A stretch of 64,000 bases of DNA from Burkholderia sp. WP9 (GTDB taxonomy: Bacteria > Pseudomonadota > Gammaproteobacteria > Burkholderiales > Burkholderiaceae), in assembly GCF_900104795.1 (NCBI RefSeq), contig NZ_FNTG01000001.1, positions 620,001 through 684,000 on the forward strand, read 5' to 3'. How positions within the stretch are numbered: position 1 is the stretch's first letter; the number at the start of each line of letters is the position of its first letter. Shown here in pieces: positions 10,581 to 19,765 of this stretch. The notes below the pieces were generated by a model that was not told the DNA's origin, ran no database searches, and worked only from the letters and a program-made list of their open reading frames with translations. Made by a program: the position numbers and the translations under genes.

Positions 10581-11840
10581 TTACGCAAGCTCGCCCACTT
10601 GTATCCAGCCCGCACAATACCACTCGTGTAGCCGTGCTGTCACCGACGAATCGTGTGAGAGTGTTACAAAGCGTTTCGCACTCATACAGCGGTGATCGGC
10701 GAGGTCAAACAACCACTTTTTTGCGCCATCGAATGACGTTTCCTCTCCATTTATGAAGAAAAAACGGCGGTTGTACAACAAATTGGTCTTGCGGTCCAGC
10801 CGAATACCTGACTTCAAAGCCTGACTGATGAAACGTGCTTCATTAAGCGGCCTTTGCGGCGGATCAAAGACGACACTCGGCTTGGGTTCGCTGAGATACG
10901 TGCCAAGGAACGACGCAATATCCTGCTCTTTCCATTTAATGCCAGCAAGGATTGCGCCAACCCTTTCAACGAGCGCCGCCGGCAGTTCAGCCGGACGGTC
11001 CACAGCGGGCTGCTGCGGATCACGGTAAAGCGCTCCCGCATTGCCCGACGACTCGCCGCGCTCGGCCAGATGATAGAGGAACTGCGCGGTCAATTCGTTT
11101 GCGGACGGGGCGCGAAAACCGATCGAGCAGGTCATGCATTCGCCTTCGGCAACTCCGTCGTGCGCGATGTGCGGCGGCAGGTACAGCATGTCGCCCGGTT
11201 CGAGCAACCATTCCTCTTCGGCCTGGAAATTCTGTAAAACTTTCAAAGGCAAGCCGGCTTGCAGTGTCAGATCTTTCTGCGCGCTAATGCGCCAACGCCG
11301 CTTGCCTTTTACTTGCAAAAGAAACACATCGTAGGAATCGAAGTGGGGGCCTACGCCGCCACCGTCACTTGCATACGAGATCATCAGGTCGTCCAGACGT
11401 GCGTCCGGCACGAAGCGGAAGCGGTCGAGCAGGGCGCGCGCGCGATCGTCGTAGAGATCCACACCTTGCACGAGAAGCGTCCATGCGCGCTGCTTCAGCG
11501 AAGGCAGTTCGTCAGGCGCGAACGGACCGTGCTCCAGCTGCCATTTATTGCGGAAATGCGTGACCAGACGTGCTTCGACTTCGTCCTGATCGGCCAGCTC
11601 GAAAAATTCTTCTCGCGAGAGCGGCGCCTCGACATTCGGGATCGCCTGGCGAATCAGCAGCGGCTTCTTCTGCCAGTAGCGGCGCATGAATTGCGACGGC
11701 GTCAGATTGCCGAGCAGCGGTGTAGGCGTGTCCGGCGCGGGCGGCAGAACCGGAAGAGCGGACAGAGCCGGCTTTGAAGCCGGCGACGAATTCCGTGCCG
11801 ATGCAGCGTCGGCCGGGTGGTCAGTGGGCCGCTTGGGCAT
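10581..11840 (-). CDS. JmjC/cupin ribosomal oxygenase, RoxA (YcfD)-like
   Basis: A 419-residue 2-oxoglutarate/Fe(II) oxygenase of the type that hydroxylates an arginine of ribosomal protein L16. The iron ligands are visible as GPHFDSYD (H166, D168) and LPPHIAHDG (H227). The N-terminal segment TPSQFMRRYWQKKPLLIRQA is the family signature, and the C-terminal region carries the winged-helix part (NRRFFFINGEE). The frame stays open far upstream over the neighbouring gene, but ATG 11840 (MPKRPTD) gives a product without that antisense tail. It is divergent from the FKBP gene with only 32 bases between the start codons. Confidence 0.9.
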   Translation of the reverse strand: MPKRPTDHPADAASARNSSPASKPALSALPVLPPAPDTPTPLLGNLTPSQFMRRYWQKKPLLIRQAIPNVEAPLSREEFFELADQDEVEARLVTHFRNKWQLEHGPFAPDELPSLKQRAWTLLVQGVDLYDDRARALLDRFRFVPDARLDDLMISYASDGGGVGPHFDSYDVFLLQVKGKRRWRISAQKDLTLQAGLPLKVLQNFQAEEEWLLEPGDMLYLPPHIAHDGVAEGECMTCSIGFRAPSANELTAQFLYHLAERGESSGNAGALYRDPQQPAVDRPAELPAALVERVGAILAGIKWKEQDIASFLGTYLSEPKPSVVFDPPQRPLNEARFISQALKSGIRLDRKTNLLYNRRFFFINGEETSFDGAKKWLFDLADHRCMSAKRFVTLSHDSSVTARLHEWYCAGWIQVGELA

Positions 11841-11842
11841 CG

Positions 11843-11848
11843 TATAAT
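11843..11848 (+). promoter_or_regulatory. Putative -10 box of the FKBP isomerase gene
   Basis: TATAAT lies 24 bases before the FKBP start codon in the 32-bp divergent gap with the oxygenase gene. The fit to the consensus is perfect; a matching -35 would fall inside the oxygenase N-terminal codons and is not clear. Confidence 0.5.
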
Positions 11849-11872
11849 GTGAGTTGTATTCTGGAGAATCGA

Positions 11873-12412
11873 ATGAAAATCGCAAAGAACACCGTCGTGT
11901 CGGTCGCTTACAAGCTGTCGGATGCGCAGGGCAATCTGATCGAGGAAAGCGACGAGCCGATGGTCTATCTGCACGGCGGCTATGATGGCACGTTCCCCAA
12001 GATCGAGGAAGAGCTCGACGGCCATGAGGCCGGCTTCGAGACCCAGATCCAGCTCGAGCCGCAAGACGCGTTCGGCGAGTACGACCCCGATCTCGTGAAG
12101 ATCGAGCCGCGCGATCGCTTCCCGGAACCGCTCGAAGTCGGCATGCAATTCGAAGGCACACCCGAAGAAGGCGACGAGGACCTCGACTCGCTCGTCTACG
12201 TGGTGACCGACGTCGCGGAAGACAAAGTCGTGCTCGACGGCAACCATCCGCTCGCCGGCATGGCGCTGCGTTTTGCGTTGACCGTGAAAGACGTGCGCCC
12301 GGCGACTGAGGACGAAATCCAGCACGAACACGCGCACGGTGCCGACGGCCTCGAAGTCCTCGACGATGACGAGGACGACGAAGAGGACAAGTCAGGGCCC
12401 ACGCTGCACTGA
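11873..12412 (+). CDS. SlyD-like FKBP-type peptidyl-prolyl isomerase
   Basis: A 179-residue cytosolic isomerase and chaperone of the SlyD group. The N-terminus MKIAKNTVVSVAYKLSD, the FKBP core with an insert-in-flap domain (LEPQDAFGEYDPDLVKIEPRDRF) and the line NHPLAGMALRFALTV are typical. The C-terminal tail is very acidic with some His, which in SlyD proteins binds metal. GGAG lies eight bases before ATG 11873. The 3' end overlaps the convergent metallophosphatase gene by 21 bases. Confidence 0.92.
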   Translation: MKIAKNTVVSVAYKLSDAQGNLIEESDEPMVYLHGGYDGTFPKIEEELDGHEAGFETQIQLEPQDAFGEYDPDLVKIEPRDRFPEPLEVGMQFEGTPEEGDEDLDSLVYVVTDVAEDKVVLDGNHPLAGMALRFALTVKDVRPATEDEIQHEHAHGADGLEVLDDDEDDEEDKSGPTLH

Positions 12413-13801
12413 ACTGGCGGGCACGCCGGGCATGCTTGAAGAAGCGCCCGGCGTGCGCGGCTGCGTAGCGGAGGCGGGCGGGGTCGAGGTCGCCGGCCCA
12501 TATCCACCACCGCCCTGATCGGCCGGTATGCGCGGCTGCTGATCCAGTTGCGAGTCCCCGGGCGATTGCAACAGCGGCGGCAATTCCGATGCGGGTCCGA
12601 GCGCGGGTACAGCCGGCATGGATGCGGCAGGTTCGTCGCGTGGCATAACAGGCTGCGCCGTGGGCATCGGCATCTGCTTCGGCACGTCGCGCACACTTAC
12701 GCGGAACGGCGGTTTTCTGCCGAGATCCGCTTCCACCTGAATCCACTGATTGAGACGATCATGCGGCGCGAGCGCGACACGCGTGAGATTCGTCACGAGC
12801 ATTCCCTTGTCATTGCGTAGCGGCTGATCGATGACGAAGCCGGCGCTCGCACGTTCGTCGTCGCAATGAATCACCAGCACTGGCCCGCGGAAAATCTGCG
12901 CGAGCTTGACGAGGCTGCGCTTGAATTCCAGGAAGCCGTCGCGGCGGGTATTGCGCGCAAAACGCAGCCATGCGAAACGGTCGGGCCGTTCGTAACGTTC
13001 AGGGTCCGGGTCGCCTTGAATGAACACGACAATTGCGCGCGCGTCGCGGCGTTTCGCATATTCGCCGGCGTGTTCCAGCCAGAACGCATTGGCGATCACG
13101 CGATCTTCGAATTCACCGTTGCGCCCGCCGGCAGTGAGATAGTGATTGTTCGGACTCGGCGCGTTCAGGCCGACGAACACCGTATCGCCCACTTGCCAGC
13201 GCACGTTCTCACGATACGGGCGAAAGCGCGAGACTTCGCTTTCACGCGTCAACGCGATCGGGTTCTGGCCCATCGACGTGGCGTCGCTGAAGAGTGTCTG
13301 ACGCAACTGATCGAGCCGTTCGACCGGGTCGAAGCCGCCGGCCTCGGCCGTGCCGCAATCGGCCCAGTCATGCTGGCCGGGAATGAAGAAGAGGGCGGGT
13401 CGCGACGCTTCCAGCAACGCGTGGCGACGTTCGTAGAGCGCATCGCGGCAGGCCTCTTTGGCGCCCTTCAGATTGCCGTCGTACACGATGAACGACATGT
13501 CGCGCTCGCGGCTGATCGCGTCGATCAGCCGCTGCGTCGGTGCTTCGTCGGCCGCGCTTTGCATCGTGTTGGCGATGACCGCGAACGTGTAGCGCGGCGG
13601 GTCGGCGTAGGCCGCTGGCGCGTAGGCCGCTGGCGCGTAGGCCGATAACCCCGCCACTAATCCCACTGACATCACCGCAGACAGCCCCGCGAAGAGTCCC
13701 GCGTTCAGCACGCCGCTGCCCGAGAGCGTGAGGGCGAGAGTCAGCGCCGCGCGAAGTTTGCGCGGACGCTGCGGGCGCCTGTGTGCGTCAATGATCCGCA
13801 T
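12392..13801 (-). CDS. Exported metallophosphatase-like protein
   Basis: A 469-residue protein with a basic N-terminus, a hydrophobic export segment and an Ala/Tyr/Pro repeat (AYAPA three times) before the mature domain. The core shows [26 protein letters not shown] and [13 protein letters not shown], which match calcineurin-like phosphoesterase blocks in a degenerate form; some usual metal ligands (the first D-x-H) are not visible, so activity is uncertain. The last 100 residues are Pro-rich and low complexity. The ATG lies inside the mutS 3' end and overlaps it by 14 bases, so translation is coupled to mutS. Confidence 0.72.
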   Translation of the reverse strand: MRIIDAHRRPQRPRKLRAALTLALTLSGSGVLNAGLFAGLSAVMSVGLVAGLSAYAPAAYAPAAYADPPRYTFAVIANTMQSAADEAPTQRLIDAISRERDMSFIVYDGNLKGAKEACRDALYERRHALLEASRPALFFIPGQHDWADCGTAEAGGFDPVERLDQLRQTLFSDATSMGQNPIALTRESEVSRFRPYRENVRWQVGDTVFVGLNAPSPNNHYLTAGGRNGEFEDRVIANAFWLEHAGEYAKRRDARAIVVFIQGDPDPERYERPDRFAWLRFARNTRRDGFLEFKRSLVKLAQIFRGPVLVIHCDDERASAGFVIDQPLRNDKGMLVTNLTRVALAPHDRLNQWIQVEADLGRKPPFRVSVRDVPKQMPMPTAQPVMPRDEPAASMPAVPALGPASELPPLLQSPGDSQLDQQPRIPADQGGGGYGPATSTPPASATQPRTPGASSSMPGVPASSVQRGP

Positions 13802-16472
13802 CCGGCGCGGCGGCCAGTTCATGCAATTCGTACAGCAGATCGAGTGCTTCGCGCGGCCGCAGATCGTTCGGATCGATGCCGCGCAAACGCTCCACAAGCG
13901 CCTGCATGGCAGGCGATACAGCCTGCGCCGCGTCCGACTCGCGCTCGTCATCCGCGTCTTCGAGCAGCATCGGCATGGGGGCGGCGAACAGATCGAGTTG
14001 TGGCGCGGGTTGCGCGGCCGATTGCTGTTCGAGATGCGCAAGATGCTTGCGCGCCGCGCGAATCACCGCGTTCGGCACGCCGGCGAGTTGCGCGACCTGC
14101 AGACCGTAGCTCTGATTCGCCGGACCTTCGCTGACCGCGTGCAGGAACACGATGCCGTGCCCATGCTCGACCGCCGACAGGTGTACGTTGGCCGCCTGCG
14201 GAAACTCGGCCGGCAGCTGCGTCAGTTCGAAGTAGTGGGTGGCAAAGAGCGTATGGCAGCCGTTGTGCGCAAGCAGATGCCGCGCGATGGCCCACGCCAG
14301 CGCGAGCCCGTCGAACGTTGAAGTGCCGCGGCCGATCTCGTCCATCAGCACGAGACTTTGCGGCGTGGCGTCGTTCAGGATCGCGGCGGCTTCGGTCATC
14401 TCGACCATGAAGGTGGAACGGCCGCCGGCCAGGTCGTCCGCAGCGCCGATACGCGTGAAGATACGGTCGATCGGGCCGAAGGCGGCGCGCCGCGCCGGCA
14501 CATAGCTGCCCACGTAAGCGAGCAGCGCGATCAGCGCGGTCTGCCGCATGAAAGTGGACTTACCGCCCATGTTCGGGCCGGTGATCAGCAGCAGTTTGCG
14601 CTCGGGCGTGAGCGTGCAGTCGTTGGCAATGAACTGTTCGACCTGCGCCTCGACAACCGGATGCCGTCCCTGCTCGATTTCAATGCCCGCGTCCGGCGAG
14701 AACGTGGGCGCGACCCAATCGAGCGCGCGGGCGCGCTCGCCGAAGGCCGCCAGAAGATCGAGTTCGGCGAGCGCCGAAGCGACGCGCTGGCAGTCGGGGA
14801 TAAAAGGCAGCAGCGCCTGCAGCAACGCGTCATAGAGCGAGCGTTCGCGGGCGAGCGCGCGTTCCTGTGCGGACAGCGCTTTGTCCTCGAACGTTTTCAG
14901 CTCCGGCGTGATGTAGCGCTCTGCGTTCTTCAGCGTCTGGCGGCGGCGATAGTCGTCCGGCACCTTGTCGGTCTGGCCGCGCGTGACTTCGATATAGAAG
15001 CCGTGCACCTTGTTGTACTCGACGCGCAGATTGCCGATGCCCGTGCGTGCGCGCTCGCGAGTTTCGAGGTCGATCAGGAACTGCCCGCAGTTCTCCGAAA
15101 TATCTCGCAACTCGTCCAGTTCCGGATCGTAGCCGCGCGCGATCACGCCGCCGTCGCGCACCATGGCCGAGGGCTCCTCGGCGACCGCGCGCTTGAGCAG
15201 TTCGACGCAGGCTTGCGGCGGTTCGAGCGAGGCGTCGATGCGCGCGAGCGAATCAGCATTCGGCGAAACGGCGGCGAGCTGCGCGCGCAATTCGGGCAAC
15301 GCGATAAACGTATCGCGCAGACTCGACAGATCGCGAGGCCGCGCTGAGAGCAGCGCGAGACGCCCGGTGATCCGCTCGATATCCGAGATTTGCCGCAACG
15401 CGCCGCGCAACGCGTCGACGCCGGCGCCCGGCGGCGCGTCGAGCAATGCGCCGATTGCCTGCTGACGCGCCTGCGCCACCGCCGATTCGCGCGGCGGATG
15501 ATGCAGCCAATGACGCAGCAGACGGCTGCCCATGGTCGTGCAGCAGGTATCGAGAAGCGAACATAGCGTGGGCGACTCGGTGCCGCGCAGCGTTTCAGTC
15601 AGTTCGAGGTTGCGGCGCGTGGCGGGGTCGAGGCCGATATATTCGGATTCATACTCCACCTTCAGGCTGCGCACGTGACGCAATTGCTGGCCTTGCGTGG
15701 CGGCGGCATACAGAAGCAACGCACCGGCCGCGCCGCATGCGCAGGTCAGCGAATGCGCGCCGAAGCCGTCGAGGCCGGCCACTTCCAGTTGGTCGCACAA
15801 GCGCTGCGTGCCCGAGGTGATGTCGAAGTGCCAGACCGGCACGCGGGTGAGGGCGCCCGCATTGACCGGCGGTGTCCAGCTCGCCGAGTCGCTGGGCGTG
15901 TCGGCCACCAGAATTTCCGCCGGACGAATGCGCTCCAGCGCGGCTGCCACCTGGTCGGGCGCGACTTCGGCGAGGCGCAACGCGCCGCTTGCCAGATTCA
16001 GCCATGCCAGGCCGACACTGGTCGCGACGCCACGCCGATTGTGCGCGACGCACATGGCCAGCAAGTAGACATCGTTCTTATCCGAGAGGAGCGCGGCGTC
16101 CGTGAGTGTGCCCGGCGTGACCACGCGTACCACTTTGCGCTCGACCGGGCCCTTCGACGTAGCCGGGTCGCCGATCTGTTCGCAAATCGCGACGGATTCG
16201 CCGAGCTTCACGAGCTTGGCGAGGTACTGTTCGACCGCGTGGTGCGGCACGCCGGCCATCTTGATCGGATTGCCCGCCGACGCGCCACGCTGCGTGAGTG
16301 TCAGATCGAGCAGACGCGCGGCTTTTTCCGCGTCTTCGAAAAAGAGCTCGTAGAAGTCGCCCATCCGGTAGAACACCAGCGTGCCGGGATGATCCGCCTT
16401 GATGCGGAGATACTGCTGCATCATGGGGGTGTGTTTTGCTGTGTCGGTGATAGTGTCTTCGTTCAGGGTCAT
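13788..16472 (-). CDS. mutS: DNA mismatch repair protein MutS
   Basis: An 894-residue MutS. Domain I begins [31 protein letters not shown], including the mismatch-contacting Phe of F-Y-R-M-G-D-F-Y-E. The ATPase carries Walker [12 protein letters not shown] near residue 630, the Walker B segment [16 protein letters not shown], and the family-specific FATHYFEL. Length is normal. The first about 13 residues look unlike the ones I remember from relatives; the island integrase lies just upstream, so the promoter and possibly the first codons may derive from the island side. The metallophosphatase gene follows with overlap. Confidence 0.96.
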   Translation of the reverse strand: MTLNEDTITDTAKHTPMMQQYLRIKADHPGTLVFYRMGDFYELFFEDAEKAARLLDLTLTQRGASAGNPIKMAGVPHHAVEQYLAKLVKLGESVAICEQIGDPATSKGPVERKVVRVVTPGTLTDAALLSDKNDVYLLAMCVAHNRRGVATSVGLAWLNLASGALRLAEVAPDQVAAALERIRPAEILVADTPSDSASWTPPVNAGALTRVPVWHFDITSGTQRLCDQLEVAGLDGFGAHSLTCACGAAGALLLYAAATQGQQLRHVRSLKVEYESEYIGLDPATRRNLELTETLRGTESPTLCSLLDTCCTTMGSRLLRHWLHHPPRESAVAQARQQAIGALLDAPPGAGVDALRGALRQISDIERITGRLALLSARPRDLSSLRDTFIALPELRAQLAAVSPNADSLARIDASLEPPQACVELLKRAVAEEPSAMVRDGGVIARGYDPELDELRDISENCGQFLIDLETRERARTGIGNLRVEYNKVHGFYIEVTRGQTDKVPDDYRRRQTLKNAERYITPELKTFEDKALSAQERALARERSLYDALLQALLPFIPDCQRVASALAELDLLAAFGERARALDWVAPTFSPDAGIEIEQGRHPVVEAQVEQFIANDCTLTPERKLLLITGPNMGGKSTFMRQTALIALLAYVGSYVPARRAAFGPIDRIFTRIGAADDLAGGRSTFMVEMTEAAAILNDATPQSLVLMDEIGRGTSTFDGLALAWAIARHLLAHNGCHTLFATHYFELTQLPAEFPQAANVHLSAVEHGHGIVFLHAVSEGPANQSYGLQVAQLAGVPNAVIRAARKHLAHLEQQSAAQPAPQLDLFAAPMPMLLEDADDERESDAAQAVSPAMQALVERLRGIDPNDLRPREALDLLYELHELAAAPDADH

Positions 16473-16539
16473 TACGTTTTAAATCAATAACTTGTCTCGT
16501 GTATCGTGCCTAACCTGCAACTACGCACTGACGTGAAAA

Positions 16540-16608
16540 GTGGAAAACATCCGTCAAATCTTTTATTGCGTATAAAAAAGGAGGAAAATAGCGGAAAACA
16601 TTTTCCAC
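16540..16608. repeat. Three GTGGAAAA-type repeats beside the integrase
   Basis: GTGGAAAACAT at 16540, GCGGAAAACAT at 16591 and, inverted, TTTTCCAC at 16601-16608 lie between mutS and the integrase. Spacing and position fit recombinase arm-type sites or an operator; this is inference. Confidence 0.4.
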
Positions 16609-16629
16609 ATTCTGCTCAGCATACGCTCC

Positions 16630-18045
16630 ATGGCATCCACCGACACGATACCTGAAACCGACTCTGCCGAAGGCGTGACCTTCCGGACTCACACCGACGC
16701 GCTGACACTCATGCCACCTCCGGCGGGCGGCAAACGTACCAGCATTGATTACCGGCACGAACTGGATGCAGGATTTTACTGTCGGGTGATGCGGCCCAAC
16801 AAGAAAGGGGATGTTACCCGGAGCTGGGTGGCGCGATATACGGATGCGAACGGAAAGAAGCCGAAAGAGGCGTTCGCCTTGGTGTCCGAGATGTTAATGA
16901 AGGACGCACGCAGGAAGGCCGAGGAGATTCGCGACCTTGCGCGCGATGAGCGCAAGGGTGTTGCGCCTCTGCCGGTGAAAATCTGGACACTGCGTGACGT
17001 CTATAAAAAGTACATCGGCTTGCGGACTGAGTTGAGCGACACGACACTTGATGGGTACGCGGACTCACTCAAACGGCTCGATGCGGCTTATGAAACGGAA
17101 GTGGCCGAAAAGAGGCGCGAGCTGGAGGAGTGGCGTACACGCCTGGCGGACGAGCCTAACAGAAAGAACGGAACAAAGTTGGTACAGAGGCTGGAGCAGG
17201 AGCTGGCTGACCTCGAGCGTACGCACGACCCCGAATTTGAGAACATTGCTGACCGAAACGTCGATGAACTCGGAGGTGAGTGGTGGGCTCGTAAATACCT
17301 CCACCTCATGTCGAAGCACGGTATCGCTTCTGCAAAAACGAGCGCACGCCTCGCGCACGCGCTATATGCAGCACATTACGGCAATGCCCGGGTCAATCCC
17401 CTGCGGGAGTTGAAGTCCAAAGCGGTTGGCCTTTACAACAAGAGCCAACCGAAGCAGCGCATCATTCCGCGCAAGCAGCTCAAGATTTTCTGGGGTTGGC
17501 TGCACACGCAGGCTCAGCCTGCACAGCGCGACTTCATGCTTATCGCGCTGTTCACTGCACTGCGCAGCTCCGTGATTGCTCAACTGCGCTGGGAAAATGT
17601 GAATATGGCGGACCGGACGTACTACGTGCCTGCAGATGAGCGTGGCAATAAGTCTAAACGGTATTTTTGGATGCCTATCCCAGACTATGTTTTCGAAACC
17701 GTGTTCGTCCCTCGCTATGCAGCGCGCGGCGGCTCACCATGGGTGCTCGGTAGTCCGCGTCACCCGGAAAAGCCGCTCACTAGCATTCGTGGCACGCTTG
17801 AGGGGCTTTTTAGCGCAACGGGTATTCACGTGTCGCCCCATGACCTGCGTCGCACGTTTTCCACGCTCGCGCATAGGTTGCTGAACAACACCGTGCTCGT
17901 CGGGCGCATGCTGACACACAGTCTGATGAAGACCGATGACAATGCGGCCGTGACATCCGGTTATATCGTCAACGATGTTGACGACCTTCGCGAAGCCTTC
18001 AACACTGTCGCGAAATTTATCGTCGGGCAGGCGACTGCGGAATGA
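16630..18045 (+). CDS. Tyrosine recombinase (island integrase)
   Basis: A 471-residue site-specific recombinase that would integrate and excise the island. The catalytic set can be placed: Arg in FTALRSS (R312), H404-x-x-R407 in PHDLRRTF, H430 in MLTHSL and the nucleophile Tyr in TSGYIV (Y445). The N-terminal half has an arm-binding-like domain and a charged coiled insert near 150-200. It sits at the left end of the accessory region, pointing away from mutS, with no tRNA gene nearby. Start ATG 16630 has no clear ribosome binding site; AGGAGG is 50 bases upstream. Confidence 0.9.
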   Translation: MASTDTIPETDSAEGVTFRTHTDALTLMPPPAGGKRTSIDYRHELDAGFYCRVMRPNKKGDVTRSWVARYTDANGKKPKEAFALVSEMLMKDARRKAEEIRDLARDERKGVAPLPVKIWTLRDVYKKYIGLRTELSDTTLDGYADSLKRLDAAYETEVAEKRRELEEWRTRLADEPNRKNGTKLVQRLEQELADLERTHDPEFENIADRNVDELGGEWWARKYLHLMSKHGIASAKTSARLAHALYAAHYGNARVNPLRELKSKAVGLYNKSQPKQRIIPRKQLKIFWGWLHTQAQPAQRDFMLIALFTALRSSVIAQLRWENVNMADRTYYVPADERGNKSKRYFWMPIPDYVFETVFVPRYAARGGSPWVLGSPRHPEKPLTSIRGTLEGLFSATGIHVSPHDLRRTFSTLAHRLLNNTVLVGRMLTHSLMKTDDNAAVTSGYIVNDVDDLREAFNTVAKFIVGQATAE

Positions 18046-18065
18046 ACGGCCTACGCCGGCCTGCG

Positions 18066-18635
18066 TCAGGCCGGACGTTTGGAGACTTGTCGCAGCTTGC
18101 GCCACCAGCCCATTGCCTGTGTGTTCACAAAGGGCACGCCGGAGTACGCATACAACGCTTGTATCAGTGCGCTCAGTCGACCTTCATTGCGCTCAATGAC
18201 CTGCAACAGATATTGCAGCCGAAGGACGATACGGTCCGGGTCCATCTTCTCGTGATGCTCGGCCAGCACGTGCATCCCGGTCCGGAAAGCGCGCAACTGC
18301 TCATAGGCATAAGCACACTCGCCGGCTAGTTCCGGCCCAAGCACACCTACCTTCGCTGGATTGCTATCAAACATAGGGTCTGTCGGCATTGGCATGCTGT
18401 ACAGGGGGAGGGGCTCTTTCTTCTTCACGGTAAACACCAACCCGTGCAGACTCGCCTTCAATAGTTTAAACGCCGATGCATGCGATTCGAGTTCGCCAGC
18501 CAGAGCTGCCGCCCAACTCGTGCTATCAAGGTGCCGTCTGTATTGCTCTGCGAGAAAATTGCTCGCGTAGGCGACAGCGAGCGCACCGCTGGCAGCAATG
18601 ACTGCAGCACCGATTGTGATTACCCCGTCCGGCAT
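18066..18635 (-). CDS. Single-pass membrane protein, function unknown
   Basis: A 189-residue protein with one N-terminal membrane helix (VITIGAAVIAASGALAVAYASNFLA) followed by a helical soluble domain rich in Glu and Leu. GGGGAA six bases before ATG 18635 decides the start, and a terminator lies just upstream, so it is its own unit. It converges with the integrase, ending 20 bases away. No family is recognised. Similar one-helix proteins occur in prophages and islands. Confidence 0.65.
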   Translation of the reverse strand: MPDGVITIGAAVIAASGALAVAYASNFLAEQYRRHLDSTSWAAALAGELESHASAFKLLKASLHGLVFTVKKKEPLPLYSMPMPTDPMFDSNPAKVGVLGPELAGECAYAYEQLRAFRTGMHVLAEHHEKMDPDRIVLRLQYLLQVIERNEGRLSALIQALYAYSGVPFVNTQAMGWWRKLRQVSKRPA

Positions 18636-18683
18636 CGAATTCCCCGCGAGTGTGTCGTGCGCGTAGTTTATCGGCGTTGAAAA

Positions 18684-18715
18684 CAAAAAAGGGGTCATCA
18701 ACGTCGATGACCCCC
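18684..18715 (-). terminator. Rho-independent terminator of the 112/56-aa operon
   Basis: Read leftward, the stem GGGGTCATC/GATGACCCC with a six-base loop is followed by six T. It lies 25 bases after the 56-aa gene and before the membrane-protein gene. Confidence 0.9.
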
Positions 18716-18739
18716 ACGCTGACTTCTTATGCTCCAGAA

Positions 18740-18910
18740 TCAGCTTCGCTGGGCTATCGCGAGTTGTGCCAGCTCTGCAGCTTCAGCGAGCAGTCGCGCG
18801 TAGCCGCGCATGTCGCCTTTTGCTACCAAGTCTTGCGCTGAGATGAGCGTCAGCCGCGCCACTTCCTTTTCGGCGTCGCTCATTTCGACGAACCGCTCTT
18901 CCTTGCTCAC
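18740..18910 (-). CDS. 56-aa small protein, coupled to the 112-aa gene
   Basis: The reading frame begins at GTG 18910, which overlaps the TGA of the upstream gene as GTGA, and ends before a strong terminator. The product starts VSKEERFVEMSDAEKEV and is a charged two-helix protein (LISAQDLVAKGDMRGYARL). Coupling by stop-start overlap and the terminator support it as a real gene. Function unknown. Confidence 0.6.
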   Translation of the reverse strand: MSKEERFVEMSDAEKEVARLTLISAQDLVAKGDMRGYARLLAEAAELAQLAIAQRS

Positions 18911-19245
18911 GATGCCTCCAGTTCCGAGGCGTCGACCGAATTCAGGACGCCGGCTGGCGACAGCCCCATCTTCTGGTAGCGGGCCGTGCCTTCTGCCACC
19001 AATGCGGGGTCAAATACCGGCAAGCTTTCGGTTTCGTTGAATGCTTCCGTCATTACGGCCTTGAGGGCAGCTTCAGCTCGAACATCTCCCTTAGCTTCTG
19101 CGTGCTCGCTCACTGCGGTCAGCAACTTGATAGCTGCGGCCATGAACCCGAGGCTGCGTGCGTCTTGCCCCGACATTTTGTTGCCGTATGCGTCGCGGCA
19201 CATTGCTGTTGCCATCGCCACCGCGTTGCGACTAAGTGCGTTCAT
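18907..19245 (-). CDS. 112-aa helical protein, function unknown
   Basis: First gene of a two-gene leftward unit. GAGGAA lies seven bases before ATG 19245. The product is mainly alpha-helical and Ala-rich with segments MATAMCRDAYGNKMSGQDA and KGDVRAEAALKAVMTEAF, ending DASELEAS. The downstream 56-aa gene overlaps its stop. No domain is recognised. The promoter must lie in the palindrome-rich gap to the right. Confidence 0.62.
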   Translation of the reverse strand: MNALSRNAVAMATAMCRDAYGNKMSGQDARSLGFMAAAIKLLTAVSEHAEAKGDVRAEAALKAVMTEAFNETESLPVFDPALVAEGTARYQKMGLSPAGVLNSVDASELEAS

Positions 19246-19272
19246 TCAGTTGTTCCTCATGTAAAGCATCCA

Positions 19273-19324
19273 CGGGCATCGATGCCCGGTCGGCATATGC
19301 CGGCACGTTGGATAACGGCGTGCC
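19273..19324. promoter_or_regulatory. Three consecutive inverted repeats in a divergent promoter region
   Basis: A perfect 16-bp palindrome CGGGCATCGATGCCCG (19273-19288), a perfect 12-bp palindrome CGGCATATGCCG (19291-19302) and an imperfect inverted repeat GGCACG...CGTGCC (19302-19324) lie end to end. They sit between the leftward 112-aa gene and the rightward 46-aa gene. This looks like a cluster of operators. Confidence 0.5.
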
Positions 19325-19372
19325 TTCCGAAATCTTTAGTGCAAAATAGAGGGACAGAAATGGGGAGGGCAT

Positions 19373-19513
19373 ATGCATTGGTCACAAATAGACTGGGGAC
19401 AGGTTCTGAGTGAAAACTTGCCGTTGCTCGTGGTGCCAGTATGCGCAGCGCTTGTCGGGCTTGGGATAGGCCGACTTATCCGCGGTCGACCGTATATCGG
19501 CCGACACGGTTGA
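19373..19513 (+). CDS. 46-aa single-helix membrane peptide
   Basis: The ATG at 19373 has GGGGAGGG just upstream. The product starts MHWSQIDWGQVLSENLPLLV, continues with a hydrophobic stretch to about residue 36 and ends in a basic tail (RLIRGRPYIGRHG), so it is likely inserted in the inner membrane. Size and topology resemble small toxins or membrane regulators, but no family is recognised. The AbrB-type gene begins 26 bases after its stop. Confidence 0.55.
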   Translation: MHWSQIDWGQVLSENLPLLVVPVCAALVGLGIGRLIRGRPYIGRHG

Positions 19514-19539
19514 CGTTGACACATACCCGGTTGACACCC

Positions 19540-19764
19540 GTGGCTGAATCGAAAATCGGCGCGAAAGGCCAAACGACCATTCCTGCGTCAGTGCGAGCGG
19601 CACTTGGCGTTAAGTCGGGTGCACGCCTGGAGTGGGTGGTGTCGCCAAACGGAGACGTTCTTGTGCGGGCAATACAAACCGTAGCGAGCGATGAGGAGCG
19701 ACTGCTCAGCGAGCGTTTGCAGTCAGTGTCGCGTGCAGTCAGAGTTGACCCCGACGACCTGTGA
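19540..19764 (+). CDS. AbrB/MazE-type swapped-hairpin DNA-binding protein
   Basis: A 74-residue protein beginning VAESKIGAKGQTTIPASVRAALGV, which is the AbrB/SpoVT (MazE-like) fold signature; such proteins are antitoxins or transition-state repressors. GTG 19540 is the best start although no ribosome binding site is visible; TTG 19531 is an alternative. Upstream, GGTTGAC occurs at 19508 and 19529, as an operator might. It converges with the DUF6088 gene, with one base between the stop codons. No PIN or MazF toxin gene follows. Confidence 0.72.
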   Translation: MAESKIGAKGQTTIPASVRAALGVKSGARLEWVVSPNGDVLVRAIQTVASDEERLLSERLQSVSRAVRVDPDDL

Positions 19765-19765
19765 C

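Noticed and set aside
11841..12746. N-terminal extension of the RoxA-like frame to 721 aa
   Set aside because: The added part is Arg/Ala-rich antisense of the FKBP gene; ATG 11840 gives the usual length.
16473..16629. tRNA gene as integration site of the island
   Set aside because: No cloverleaf or tRNA 3' end could be recognised beside the integrase.
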